A stretch of 64,000 nucleotides of DNA from Anaerolineales bacterium (GTDB lineage Bacteria; Chloroflexota; Anaerolineae; Anaerolineales; Villigracilaceae). This document shows, in pieces, positions 36,686 to 45,691 of this stretch (positions within the stretch are counted from its first letter, which is position 1; each line of letters starts with the position of its first letter). The notes beneath the pieces were generated by a model, which searched no databases, was not told the DNA's origin, and was given only the letters and a program-made list of their open reading frames with translations. Location: positions 20,830 to 84,829 of the forward strand of contig JAGNWT010000004.1 of assembly GCA_017985935.1 (NCBI GenBank). The letters are read 5' to 3'. Both the position numbers and the translations under genes were made by a program.

Positions 36686-37563
36686 CGACCGATATACACG
36701 CCCAGGTGATTTGCAACAGGGCGTTCACGACCGGGGATGAAGTTGTCGATCGGAGAATTCAACACCATCGGCAGACCATCCGCGCCTTCAATGACCATCG
36801 CAGACGAGCCGCCTCCATCAAGATTCATGGCAAACGCAACACCAAGATCCTGCATCAGGTCGGCGAGCTCGGCGAGCGTCGCACCCTGACTATAGAACGG
36901 CTGTCTGCCATCCACCACCACTAAATAAATATAACGTCCATTTCGATTCGTCCCAACGGCAGTTCGGGGAGCGATCAATTCATCATCCAGATCCGGGATG
37001 ATATTGCCGCCCTGGATCAACATGCGGTCACCCGACAAGGCATTAAAGACCTTGTTTGGACGCCGGTTAAAGGTCAGCTCGTTCGCGCGGCTGATATACA
37101 GGGTTGGCTCCGGAAAAATATCCTGTAATCCATCCGCATAAATATTTCCACGCGAAGCCGTGAACCCGTTGGGAGTGACCGGGTCTCCTACATGCGGGTA
37201 ATAATCCGCCAGACTGCGCGACCACCACGGGAAAAACCCATCGCCATTAATGGCGATCTGCACATCGAAATCTTCCAGAAACTGGGTGGTTGTCCGTGCT
37301 TTAAGCGGACCTCCCTCGACCTCATCGGGCGGAGTCACCAGAAATTGCAGTTTCCGATCCTTCTTATCGATCACAAGGACATGGGCGACCATCGAATGCG
37401 GAAGGTACCGGACCACCCGGTGATAGGTCACGCCGTCCATAATTTTTTCCTTCATTGGCACAGGCGCAGGACGCCCACGGGTGAAAAATGCGTACCCGCC
37501 AGTCAGCGCTGCCAGCCCAAACAGAAAAATCAGCAAAATTTTTATCAACTGTTTCTTTTTCAT
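36682..37563 (-). CDS. Phosphodiester glycosidase (NAGPA/DUF2233) family protein
   Basis: 293 aa. An N-terminal membrane anchor or uncleaved signal (about 5-28) is followed by the NAGPA domain. Typical blocks: QIAINGDGFFPWW, PRTAVGTNRNGRYIYLVVVD and MNLDGGGSSAMV near the C-terminus, then RPVANHLGVYI. The mammalian relative removes GlcNAc from phosphodiester-linked sugars; bacterial members are extracytoplasmic and probably process wall or capsule glycophosphates. It is a single gene. Confidence 0.88.
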   Translation of the reverse strand: MKKKQLIKILLIFLFGLAALTGGYAFFTRGRPAPVPMKEKIMDGVTYHRVVRYLPHSMVAHVLVIDKKDRKLQFLVTPPDEVEGGPLKARTTTQFLEDFDVQIAINGDGFFPWWSRSLADYYPHVGDPVTPNGFTASRGNIYADGLQDIFPEPTLYISRANELTFNRRPNKVFNALSGDRMLIQGGNIIPDLDDELIAPRTAVGTNRNGRYIYLVVVDGRQPFYSQGATLAELADLMQDLGVAFAMNLDGGGSSAMVIEGADGLPMVLNSPIDNFIPGRERPVANHLGVYIGR

Positions 37564-37624
37564 ACCTTGATTGTATTGAAATAAGATGAAAGAAAAATAA
37601 ATATCCTTTCGATATTTAACGAAA

Positions 37625-37653
37625 TCGCCCGCGAAATGCTATTTCGCGGGCGA
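37625..37653 (-). terminator. Terminator of the padR-HAAS operon
   Basis: Perfect 13-bp stem TCGCCCGCGAAAT / ATTTCGCGGGCGA with a 3-base loop, 19 bases after the operon's last stop. Confidence 0.75.
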
Positions 37654-37671
37654 AGTTTAAGCCTGAAAAAA

Positions 37672-38565
37672 CTACTCAGTGACCAACATCCACTTGGCAA
37701 GCCGTCCATGCAATTGACCGACACCCCGCACAATATTCATAAAGATCGTCCAAAGCAGAATCCCGCCGAGCACCCACAAGGGATAACTCCATGTTGGGAG
37801 CATTGGGGAGTAGTGGACATTATCGCTAAACATGACACCACCCTGCTGGAAGATTTCCTGTAAGACCGGAACGGCGATCAAAGAAAGTGAAACGCTCAAT
37901 ACGGTAACGATCAAGACGAAGTACACCGTTCCCAGAACGAATTGGATGACCATATAAACCAACATCAGCCAGGTCGCTTTATCGGTCAATAAAGTCTTCA
38001 ATCTGTCGAACCACTTCATGCCCTGATGTGAGAACAACGGGCGGCGCGGCATTCGTACGCCCAGCAAAGCCTCCACAAGACGCCCCTCGAGCAAAGCAAG
38101 TCCGCGCACCGAAAGTAAAAAGAGCAATGCCAGTGGAAAGCCAAAGATAAAGATCAGGAAAGAAATGGAAATGGACAACCCGGTCACTGCCCATGTGAAA
38201 TAGAAAACACCCGTGATGAAAGCGATGAACATGTACAGCAAAGCGCCCCACGCCCGGGGATCCGTATAGACACCAAAGAACCCACCCACCGCAGAGCGCG
38301 GTTTGACCGCCTGCTTCAAAACCGGCGAGGTGCGCCGCTCCACTTCTTTATAAGCCGAGGCGGTCTCTTCTGGTGTACCATACTCAGCGATGATCAACTT
38401 CAACGCATCTGCCGAGCCAAGATCAGGATCCTTTTCGCGGGCGGCATCCAACGCAGTGGATAAATGCTCACGCGCATCCGAGATCGCATCCTGCACCAAT
38501 GCGGGGTCGGCGTCTTTCAATTCAATCTTCAAGGCATTCAGGTATTCTTCGATCGTATTAAACAT
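37672..38565 (-). CDS. HAAS-domain membrane sensor protein
   Basis: 297 aa. The N-terminal helical HAAS domain (about 1-75, EEYLNALKIELKDADPALVQ, ISDAREHL) precedes a membrane domain of five or six helices (about 100-285), matching the 'sensor' module found beside PadR regulators. It starts 4 bases after padR ends and is cotranscribed with it. HAAS proteins are thought to sense envelope or membrane state and relay it to a partner; the mechanism here is inferred. Confidence 0.82.
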   Translation of the reverse strand: MFNTIEEYLNALKIELKDADPALVQDAISDAREHLSTALDAAREKDPDLGSADALKLIIAEYGTPEETASAYKEVERRTSPVLKQAVKPRSAVGGFFGVYTDPRAWGALLYMFIAFITGVFYFTWAVTGLSISISFLIFIFGFPLALLFLLSVRGLALLEGRLVEALLGVRMPRRPLFSHQGMKWFDRLKTLLTDKATWLMLVYMVIQFVLGTVYFVLIVTVLSVSLSLIAVPVLQEIFQQGGVMFSDNVHYSPMLPTWSYPLWVLGGILLWTIFMNIVRGVGQLHGRLAKWMLVTE

Positions 38566-38569
38566 GGCA

Positions 38570-38926
38570 CTATCCTTTCAAGTTCGCATCCACGAATTTT
38601 TTTGTTTGCTTCCAGATATCAACCCATTCTTTCAGGGCATCGCGTCCGCTTTGGGTGATCTTGTAATATCGGCGCGGCGGACCTGAAACAGACGGCTCCA
38701 CCGTGCTTTCGAGCAGTTCGTTCTCTTCCAGCGAGCGAAGCACAGGGTATAAAGTTCCCTGCTTCATCATCGGAAGGTCGGGAGCGCTATCCTCGAGCAT
38801 CTTTGCGATCTGATAACCATACATCGGTTCTTTATTCTGGCTCAGTACGCTCAACAACACCAGAGAGGATGTTCCCGAATTCAACTCTTTTTGGAACTTC
38901 TTAGTTTGAGCAGAAATATCGCTCAT
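38570..38926 (-). CDS. PadR family transcriptional regulator
   Basis: 118 aa from the ATG at 38926 (AAGGAGT ribosome-binding site). The winged helix-turn-helix matches PadR: MYGYQIAKMLEDS, MKQGTLYPVLRSLEENELLE, PPRRYYKITQSGRDALKEW. The short C-terminal helix dimerises. It probably represses its own operon with the HAAS membrane protein. The 270-base upstream region holds an AT-rich dyad that could be its operator. Confidence 0.9.
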   Translation of the reverse strand: MSDISAQTKKFQKELNSGTSSLVLLSVLSQNKEPMYGYQIAKMLEDSAPDLPMMKQGTLYPVLRSLEENELLESTVEPSVSGPPRRYYKITQSGRDALKEWVDIWKQTKKFVDANLKG

Positions 38927-39056
38927 AAAAACTCCTTTCGCCACACAACTTTCTTCTGCCAGAGAACCCGGTGAGCTCACGTTCTTCAACAACACGCTTC
39001 TATATCACTTGAGCGTCACCATGAACATGGCAACAAAATCTGCGACAGCATCTTTC

Positions 39057-39092
39057 TACTATCAATTTACTACTAATAATTTGATAATAGTA
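39057..39092. promoter_or_regulatory. AT-rich dyad upstream of padR (possible operator)
   Basis: TACTATCAA (39057-39065) and TTGATAATAGTA (39081-39092) are near-inverted copies in a very AT-rich block 130-165 bases upstream of the padR start. Position and symmetry would suit an autoregulatory site; it does not match the classic ATGT-N8-ACAT PadR box. Confidence 0.3.
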
Positions 39093-39153
39093 CGAATCTG
39101 ATAATACGTCAAGAGCTGAATATAGTTCTCCAGTACTATTTTTGCAAAATAAA

Positions 39154-39173
39154 AGTCCCGTCTTTCAACGGGA
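39154..39173 (-). terminator. Terminator of the cytochrome c gene
   Basis: GTCCCGT / ACGGGAC stem with 6-base loop, followed on the minus strand by TTTTATTTT. Confidence 0.8.
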
Positions 39174-39198
39174 CAAATTGCTCGCATACCTTGGGAAC

Positions 39199-40110
39199 TC
39201 ACCGATTCCCATACTCCAATTTGGGCAAAGACTGCAAATATACCCACACAGCCTTCAACTCTTCATCGCTCATATATTTGAACGAAGTCCAGGGCATGTA
39301 TTGGGAACGCATTTCCTTGTTAAGCGGAGTCTTCCCTGTTCGAATAGTGTTGATGAAATCCTGCTCGGTCCATGTTGGCAGGGATGAGCCGCCGCCAAAG
39401 GTCAGGTTGGGAGCGGGCGGCCAATCGGCAGGGAAGCCGGGAATCACACCCCCAGACATCGTCAACCCGTGACAGACTTTGCAAGACTGAGTCAGATATT
39501 CCCCATATTCGGGCGTGATGCCAACTTCCGGCGGGGTCGGACGCGCCGCATTGTGCGGGATCAATTCTGTGGGGATGAAGGTGATTTCCTTTACCAGTGT
39601 CATCACGATCCGCCCGACGAAAGAAATCTTGCTAGGCGCCAACTCATTATCCACTGGCTTGGTACTTTTGATGTAAGCAATGACCATGCCAAGGTCTTGA
39701 TCACTCAGAAAATAGAACTCAGTGGAAGGCATGAATAAAATCCCAGTGCCGTCTTTGCGGACACCATACCGGATGGAACGCACCCAATCAGCATCAGACA
39801 TGCGGTCTGCGACTCCGCCGTTGCCGGAAGTGAGGTTCGTAGAGATCACCTGCCCGATGGCTGGATCGTCGAGATATACCTTGCCCTCCAGAGACTCGCC
39901 GTGGCATCCTTCGCAGCCTCGATACTGAAAGATGCGTTTGCCCAATTCGATCGAATCGGCATCTGTTGGGATATTCACAACATCATCAGGGACATCGTAC
40001 ACACGCGTCAGTCTGGACTGACTTGAAGCGTAAACCACGACAAGCGCAACAGCAGCGATCAGTGCGAATACGCCAAAAATCAAACCAAGCCACTTGAAAA
40101 ATCTTTTCAT
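39199..40110 (-). CDS. Membrane-anchored di-haem cytochrome c
   Basis: 303 aa from ATG 40110, chosen because GGAGGAG lies just upstream. An N-terminal membrane helix (about 8-28) anchors two cytochrome c domains with CEGCH (Cys66-His70) and CKVCH (Cys210-His214). Methionine axial-ligand candidates follow each (for example FMPSTEFY and MPWTSFKYMSDEE). It resembles electron-transfer subunits that deliver electrons to oxidases or dehydrogenases. No oxidase genes are adjacent, so the partner is unknown. Confidence 0.9.
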   Translation of the reverse strand: MKRFFKWLGLIFGVFALIAAVALVVVYASSQSRLTRVYDVPDDVVNIPTDADSIELGKRIFQYRGCEGCHGESLEGKVYLDDPAIGQVISTNLTSGNGGVADRMSDADWVRSIRYGVRKDGTGILFMPSTEFYFLSDQDLGMVIAYIKSTKPVDNELAPSKISFVGRIVMTLVKEITFIPTELIPHNAARPTPPEVGITPEYGEYLTQSCKVCHGLTMSGGVIPGFPADWPPAPNLTFGGGSSLPTWTEQDFINTIRTGKTPLNKEMRSQYMPWTSFKYMSDEELKAVWVYLQSLPKLEYGNR

Positions 40111-40130
40111 GCTCTCCTCCAAACTTTATA

Positions 40131-40164
40131 AAAGCCCCGCCCTCTCGAAAGAAGGCAGGGCTTT
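40131..40164 (-). terminator. Terminator of folD
   Basis: AAAGCCCCGCC / GGCAGGGCTTT stem (a G-U pair on the minus strand), then TTTTATAAAG on the minus strand. Confidence 0.7.
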
Positions 40165-40188
40165 ATGATCTACGAATTCACGAAGTTC

Positions 40189-41100
40189 TTACTTATCCTG
40201 GATCTCCGCGGCGCGCAGTGTGTTATTCATCAACATTGCGATGGTCATGGGACCCACGCCGCCGGGGACAGGAGTGATGAAGCCCGCAACTTCCTTGGCC
40301 TCTTCGTAATTTACGTCGCCGACGAGTCTCTGAAGCGGCTTGCCGGTCTTCTGGCTGATGGCTTGCGTGCCGTCAGGATTCAATTTCGGAATGCCGTTGA
40401 TGCCCACGTCAATGACCGCCGCGCCGGGCTTGAGCCAGTCACCGCGAACCATTTCCGCGCGACCGATAGCCGCGATAACAATATCCGCCTGCCGTAAAAC
40501 ACCGGGGATATCCTTCGTGCGTGAGTGAACGACCGTCACTGTGGCATCTTCTTTTACAAGAAGCAACGCTGCGGGCATACCCACAATATTAGAGCGACCC
40601 AATACCACCGCGTTCGCGCCCTTAATGGTCACGCCAGCTTCTTTGAGCAGGTAGATACAGCCGTAGGGAGTGCAAGGCACGAACAAAGGTTCGCGGCCTT
40701 TTTGAGCAAGACGACCAAGGTTGATCGGAGAAAAGCCATCCACATCTTTTTCAATGCTGATGAGCTGAAGAACACGTTCTTCATCAAGATGCGAAGGCAG
40801 GGGAAGCTGAACCAAAATGCCATTGACCTTGGGGTCGGCATTCAATTCCTTGATCAATTTTTCAAGCTCTTCCTGTGAGACATCCGCGGGCACTGGGTGA
40901 TGATACGAGGTCATACCCAATTCGGCGCAAGCCTTCTGCTTCATCCCCACGTACGCGGCAGAGTCCACGCGGTCACCCACCAACACGGTCGCCAGCCCCG
41001 GCTGTGACTTTCCAGCCGCGATACGCGCCGCAACTTTTGCCTTTACATCGTCACGAACCTTCTGCGCAATGGCAGTTCCATCAATGATCTGAGCCGTCAT
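40189..41100 (-). CDS. folD: Bifunctional methylene-THF dehydrogenase / methenyl-THF cyclohydrolase
   Basis: 303 aa FolD. It interconverts 5,10-methylene-THF, 5,10-methenyl-THF and 10-formyl-THF using NADP. The catalytic block SAAYVGMKQKACAELGM holds Tyr and Lys. GILVQLPLPSHLDE and the dinucleotide site VVLGRSNIVGMPAALLL are intact, as is the C-terminal GFITPVPGGVGPMTIAML. Normal length. RBS AAGGAG; single gene with its own terminator. Confidence 0.97.
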   Translation of the reverse strand: MTAQIIDGTAIAQKVRDDVKAKVAARIAAGKSQPGLATVLVGDRVDSAAYVGMKQKACAELGMTSYHHPVPADVSQEELEKLIKELNADPKVNGILVQLPLPSHLDEERVLQLISIEKDVDGFSPINLGRLAQKGREPLFVPCTPYGCIYLLKEAGVTIKGANAVVLGRSNIVGMPAALLLVKEDATVTVVHSRTKDIPGVLRQADIVIAAIGRAEMVRGDWLKPGAAVIDVGINGIPKLNPDGTQAISQKTGKPLQRLVGDVNYEEAKEVAGFITPVPGGVGPMTIAMLMNNTLRAAEIQDK

Positions 41101-41218
41101 GTTTTGCTCCTTCTTTATTTTTACAGGTCAAATAAGGCCTGCATTGTTTTGTGAATTATCACACGAGCATTATACAATCCGCCCCATAAATCGAGAAGTG
41201 ACACTTATCCCGACTTCT

Positions 41219-41872
41219 TTATGGTTTGAGGACGACAAAATTGTCGAAGACCAGATCCACCCCGGGTTGGGTAAAGGTGCCGCCAAGCAAACCAATATCC
41301 CCGGATTTCAGAGTGCTGTCTTGCGTGGAAGCGACCGGGAATCCATTTACGTAGAAAGCCAGGGTTTCTCCTACGCAGTCTGCGCGCAGGTGATTTACAG
41401 CCAGCCCGGTCTTGATCTCGGGGCTTGTTTGCATTTCGCTCTGCCCCAACAGAGAGGCTTGCCCGCCGGAGAAAATACCGATGCCGTAAAAGCCATCGCT
41501 GGATATCATGAAGAAGTAATAATCATTTCCATTGAAGCGGCAGATGAGACCAATGCGGTTCTCGTCCGGACCGCCAAGTTTTCCGGCGTCCACTTCCATA
41601 CGGACATCGGAAAAATTCCGATGGGGGGTGGTCCAGAAATTGGTATTCAATGCATTGACCAGAACACGATATCCACCCGCGTCATAATCCATGGTGCCTT
41701 CTGCAGCAAGCAAACGATCCCAGCCTGTATCGCGGCTTGAAAAATCGTCCTGAAAAAGAACACTGCCAGACGGCACGGATTGATCCTGCGGCGCGGATGC
41801 CGTGGGGGTTGCGGTGGAACATGCGGTTGATGCTAAAAGCAAAAGGGAAAAAAGAATGGCGATACGCTTCAT
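41219..41872 (-). CDS. Lipoprotein with concanavalin-like (LamG/DUF1080-type) domain
   Basis: 217 aa. Lipoprotein signal with lipobox STAC (Cys18), then a short Thr/Ser/Pro stretch. A beta-sandwich domain from about 38 to 217 begins VLFQDDFSSRDTGWDR and ends VDLVFDNFVVLKP, which is typical of jelly-roll carbohydrate- or surface-binding domains in Anaerolineae lipoproteins. No catalytic residues are recognisable. TAAAAT ends 7 bases before the ATG, suggesting a leaderless mRNA. Confidence 0.75.
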   Translation of the reverse strand: MKRIAILFSLLLLASTACSTATPTASAPQDQSVPSGSVLFQDDFSSRDTGWDRLLAAEGTMDYDAGGYRVLVNALNTNFWTTPHRNFSDVRMEVDAGKLGGPDENRIGLICRFNGNDYYFFMISSDGFYGIGIFSGGQASLLGQSEMQTSPEIKTGLAVNHLRADCVGETLAFYVNGFPVASTQDSTLKSGDIGLLGGTFTQPGVDLVFDNFVVLKP

Positions 41873-41879
41873 GCGGGTG

Positions 41880-41885
41880 ATTTTA
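41880..41885 (-). promoter_or_regulatory. -10 box, leaderless promoter of the lipoprotein gene
   Basis: TAAAAT on the minus strand, ending 7 bases before the ATG at 41872. No ribosome-binding site. Confidence 0.4.
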
Positions 41886-41904
41886 TCACGGGCAATGAGC
41901 GGTT

Positions 41905-43287
41905 CTATGGGAAATACTTTGCGAGCAATTGTTTTGCGAACAAACCATCCGACCCATCCACATCTGCGTCGCGTACATAGACCAGTTGCTCGTAAGCCGC
42001 TTCGCGATTCCCCTGAGCAAGATAGGTCATTGCCAAATGAATATTCGCCGAATAATGATCGGGGTATTTATTCAAGACATCGAGCAGGGTTTGCTCTGCA
42101 GTAGCGAACCTGCCCGTGGAAAGATATAACCAGCCCAATGTATCGAGCGTAAACCGATCATCCGGTTTAAGTTCCACAGCCTTCAACGCGGCAGGCAGTC
42201 CCAAATCTTCAACATGCACGCCGTTCTCAGCACAAAAAACAGCCAACAGTCTCCAATAAGTTGCTTCGTCTGGTGCGAGCTCAATCGCCTTTTGATAAGC
42301 GACCAACGCTTCAGCCAGATCACCGTTCAAAGTGTAGGCGTTGCCAAGCTCTGCCATCCACGCCGGGTTGGAAGGCTCGTACTCTGCAGCCAGCAAATAC
42401 TCCGCAAGCATCTGCTCATATTTTTGTTGACGATACCAGTACAAGCCGCGTAATGCGCGAACAATGACCGAGGTATGGTCAAGCCGCACGGCCTGATCCA
42501 GTTCCACGCGTCCATCCCGACCGAGTTGCTGTTTCGCTTCGCCAAGCCAGGCCCAAGCCTCGGCACTTTCTGCGTCAGCCTGCACTGCAGACTCGAACGC
42601 CAAAAAAGATAATTCCCAATCCTGCACCAACCCCAATGCGCGTCCAATGGTCACCATCTGCGAAGATCGGTCAGGTTGAGTAGCGGAAACATTCAAAGCG
42701 GCGCGCATGGTTTGGACAGCAGGATCAAACTCCGGGTCCAGGGAAGATGCGCGCATCAAATGAGGAAGAGACTGCCCAGGCTCAAAGAGACTCAATAAGA
42801 GTCCGAGCCGGTAGTGGGCGTAGGGATCCCCATCATCAAGCCTAAGCTGCGCTTCAAGCGCTTTTTGCTCGGCAGTCCAATCCTTTTGCTGCCCGTGGAT
42901 ATGCGCCAGAAGTTTGTAGGCAAGGGAAAGCTGGCTTGCTTCCAACGCCCGAATCGCCGAGGATGTGTCGCCGACCCCGTAATAGGAATAACCCAAAAGC
43001 ATGGAACCTTGGGGAGAAAGAGCCGGCGCCCGCCCAAAAAAGTCGATCGCATCTTCGGCACGGCCAAGGTTCGCGGCGGAGATGCCTGCTTTTTCCCACA
43101 GATCATCACGCCAGGGAAGCATCCGCGCAGATTTTTCATAAGACTCAACAGAAGCGGCGTAATTGCCTGCCTGAAATTCATGTTCTGCGCGCTCAAGTTC
43201 GGCATACCCTGTGAGCACGATCGGAATCAAAAGGGCGGCAGCCAACACAAGGATCGTGGCCGGGACAATCAACTTTTTATAAACCAT
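41905..43287 (-). CDS. Membrane-anchored TPR-repeat protein
   Basis: 460 aa from ATG 43287. A membrane helix (about 4-26) is followed by a long series of tetratricopeptide repeats, e.g. AEHEFQAGNYAASVESYEKS, LGEAKQQLGRDGRVEL, NAYTLNGDLAEALVAYQKAI and YLSTGRFATAEQTLLDVL. It is probably a scaffold for an extracytoplasmic protein complex. The upstream ATG at 43299 falls within the TATAAT box (43303-43298) and is rejected as start. Divergent from the kinase gene. Confidence 0.8.
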   Translation of the reverse strand: MVYKKLIVPATILVLAAALLIPIVLTGYAELERAEHEFQAGNYAASVESYEKSARMLPWRDDLWEKAGISAANLGRAEDAIDFFGRAPALSPQGSMLLGYSYYGVGDTSSAIRALEASQLSLAYKLLAHIHGQQKDWTAEQKALEAQLRLDDGDPYAHYRLGLLLSLFEPGQSLPHLMRASSLDPEFDPAVQTMRAALNVSATQPDRSSQMVTIGRALGLVQDWELSFLAFESAVQADAESAEAWAWLGEAKQQLGRDGRVELDQAVRLDHTSVIVRALRGLYWYRQQKYEQMLAEYLLAAEYEPSNPAWMAELGNAYTLNGDLAEALVAYQKAIELAPDEATYWRLLAVFCAENGVHVEDLGLPAALKAVELKPDDRFTLDTLGWLYLSTGRFATAEQTLLDVLNKYPDHYSANIHLAMTYLAQGNREAAYEQLVYVRDADVDGSDGLFAKQLLAKYFP

Positions 43288-43297
43288 TATGAAGACC

Positions 43298-43303
43298 ATT
43301 ATA
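43298..43303 (-). promoter_or_regulatory. -10 box, leaderless promoter of the TPR gene
   Basis: TATAAT on the minus strand, ending 10 bases before the ATG at 43287. It forms a divergent pair with the box at 43337. Confidence 0.5.
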
Positions 43304-43336
43304 CGTGATGGTCACCAATTTTTTTTCAAGTGGAAG

Positions 43337-43342
43337 TATAAT
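43337..43342 (+). promoter_or_regulatory. -10 box, leaderless promoter of the pseudo-kinase gene
   Basis: TATAAT ending 9 bases before the ATG at 43352, with no ribosome-binding site in between. The earlier ATG at 43344 opens only a three-codon frame. Confidence 0.5.
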
Positions 43343-43351
43343 CATGCCTGC

Positions 43352-45691
43352 ATGAGCGCATTCTCAAGTTTGATCCTTACTCAACTAACTGTGCCTCCAG
43401 GGGATCTGATCTATTACATTGTGCTGGTGTTCGCGGTAGCCAGTGCACTTCAATCTGCATTCAACCACTGGCGGACAAGTGAATTCCCACAGGCGCGGCG
43501 CGCGTTCGTGGGACTCGGTATTTTAATGATCGCGCAGGTGGTGATGTTCGTGTTCAGCGGACTTGGCTGGCAGCACATCATCGACCCCACTTCGGTCCTG
43601 CCGCCCATGGACCGGGCATTTATCATCTTTGGAATTATCTGGATCACCTGGCTGTATGGTTTCCCTGAACCCAGCCGTGCGGCAGATGCAGCAGCATCCC
43701 TGCTGAGCCTTCTGGTGCTGGCGGCCTTGGGATTAAGCCTTCTCACCTGGCAGCCGCAACTTTCTGTCACCACTTACAACCAGACCACCGACGATTTTTA
43801 CTGGCAGGTAGGCTCGCTCACAATTTTGCTTGGCGGAATGGCGATCTTGCTAATCCGCAAGCCGGATGGAATGTGGAACGGGGTCACGATCCTTGCACTT
43901 GGCGGGTTGGGGCACATGGGACACATGCTATATCAAGTCAACGGTAATTATTCCGGCTTGATCCGCCTCGCATACATGGCGGCTTACCCCATTTTGCTTA
44001 CACTCCCCCAACGTTTCTCAATTCCTGCGCCGGCTTCTGCCCCGGTTCAGCGGGCTACAGTCTCCAAGACCGAGGCAACACTCGAACGCCGCAGATACAG
44101 CACCGACCCAAAGACATTCCATGCTTTGCTCGCTCTCGCAGCAGAGTCGAATCCCACCAAAGTAAGCCAGGCGATCACCCGCGCCATTGCGCAAACCCTG
44201 CTCTCAGACCTGTGCTTCATGATCTACCTGACCGATAATAACAACCAGATGGTGATCGCAGGCGGCTACGACCTGATCCGCGAGGACAACCTGGAAGGCG
44301 GTGCGCTCAGCAAGAATTCCATCCCCATGCTGGCAAACTCCCTTCAGCGCGGGCGTCCCCTGCGGATGCCTGCCAGCAGCACCTCGGCAGATATCAAAGG
44401 GCTGGCAGAGATCCTCGGTCTGACAAACCCCGGTCATTTATTGAGCGTGCCGATCTTGACCCCCGACAAAGAATCTCTGGGCGGTCTGCTTTTACTCTCT
44501 CCATATTCCGACCGCACGTGGACCGCTGAAGACCAAGCTTTCCTTGCCAGTATTGCAACCGCTCTGGTGCCCATCATCAAGCGCAGCCAGAAGATCAATA
44601 AATTGGAATCGCAAAGCGACCATGCGATGTCGCAGGTTGTGAGCCTTGAACAGCGTGTATACGACCTGACACAACAGTTGGAAGCGGCACGCGCGGAAGG
44701 TCAAAAGGGCGGCACAAAAGAAATCTCTTCGCTCATGGCTGCCCAGGAAGAATCCCAGCGCATCATCGAACAATTGCAAGCGGAGAACGCGGAACTGCGA
44801 ACTGGCAAGGCTTCAGAAGCCGGCGCTTCCACACAGGTTGAAAAAGAACTGAAAGCCACTCTGCAAGAATTGGCACATTTACAGAATCAGCTTGCTGAAG
44901 CCAACATAAAGGCACACGAGATCGAAAAGGGGCATGTCAGTGTGAAGAGCTCAGAGCAGGCTGAAGTGATCGCCTCCATTTCACAGGAACTGCGCCAACC
45001 TCTATCCTCGATCGTCGGGTACACCGATCTGCTGCTTGGCGAGTCGGTGGGAATCCTCGGCGCTTTGCAGCGCAAGTTCGTGGAGCGCATCAAAGCCTCG
45101 ACAGAGCGGATCCACAACCTGACCGATGACATGATCCAGATCACGACCCTCGAAGCCGGGTTGAACGATCTCAAGCCCGAGTCGGTGGACTTGAACACGA
45201 TCATCGACAATGCCATGACATACACAAGTACTCAGGTGCGCGAGAAGAATATCTCCATGCACCTTGAACTGCCGAAACAACTTGAAACCATTCAAGCAGA
45301 TCGTGAAGCCTTGCAGCAGATCCTCATTCATTTGCTGCAAAACGCAGGGGCGGCAACTCCTTTCGAAGGCACGGTCAGGCTGACGGTCCAGAAACGAACG
45401 GAAGAGAATATGGATTACATCCTCATCCAGGTGGCAGACACCGGTATGGGAATCGCATCCGAAGATCTTCCGCGTGTGTTCACCCGCCTCTATCGGGCAG
45501 ACAATGTCCTTATCCAGGGCGTGGGAGATACAGGCGTTGGGTTATCCATTGCGAAAGCGCTCACCGAGGCTCAGCATGGACGCATCTGGGTCGAAAGCGA
45601 ACACGGGGTCGGCTCAACATTTAGCGTGCTCCTGCCCATTGCCGGCGGGGCTTCTCTGGATAAGAAAACCCAACCCAAGGGAAATAAATAA
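43352..45691 (+). CDS. Histidine-kinase-like membrane protein lacking the phosphoacceptor His
   Basis: 779 aa. Seven membrane helices (about 10-220) are followed by a GAF-like domain (about 250-410), a coiled coil (about 420-520), a HisKA-like dimerisation region and a HATPase_c domain. The H-box reads ASISQELRQPLSS: the His of the usual SHELRTPL is Gln (residue 545, codon at 44984). The ATPase domain looks intact (LLQNAGAAT, VADTGMGIASEDL, GDTGVGLSIAKAL, HGVGSTFSVLLP). It may bind ATP and signal allosterically or phosphorylate in trans. The LysM gene overlaps its stop, tying it to wall functions. Confidence 0.85.
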   Translation: MSAFSSLILTQLTVPPGDLIYYIVLVFAVASALQSAFNHWRTSEFPQARRAFVGLGILMIAQVVMFVFSGLGWQHIIDPTSVLPPMDRAFIIFGIIWITWLYGFPEPSRAADAAASLLSLLVLAALGLSLLTWQPQLSVTTYNQTTDDFYWQVGSLTILLGGMAILLIRKPDGMWNGVTILALGGLGHMGHMLYQVNGNYSGLIRLAYMAAYPILLTLPQRFSIPAPASAPVQRATVSKTEATLERRRYSTDPKTFHALLALAAESNPTKVSQAITRAIAQTLLSDLCFMIYLTDNNNQMVIAGGYDLIREDNLEGGALSKNSIPMLANSLQRGRPLRMPASSTSADIKGLAEILGLTNPGHLLSVPILTPDKESLGGLLLLSPYSDRTWTAEDQAFLASIATALVPIIKRSQKINKLESQSDHAMSQVVSLEQRVYDLTQQLEAARAEGQKGGTKEISSLMAAQEESQRIIEQLQAENAELRTGKASEAGASTQVEKELKATLQELAHLQNQLAEANIKAHEIEKGHVSVKSSEQAEVIASISQELRQPLSSIVGYTDLLLGESVGILGALQRKFVERIKASTERIHNLTDDMIQITTLEAGLNDLKPESVDLNTIIDNAMTYTSTQVREKNISMHLELPKQLETIQADREALQQILIHLLQNAGAATPFEGTVRLTVQKRTEENMDYILIQVADTGMGIASEDLPRVFTRLYRADNVLIQGVGDTGVGLSIAKALTEAQHGRIWVESEHGVGSTFSVLLPIAGGASLDKKTQPKGNK

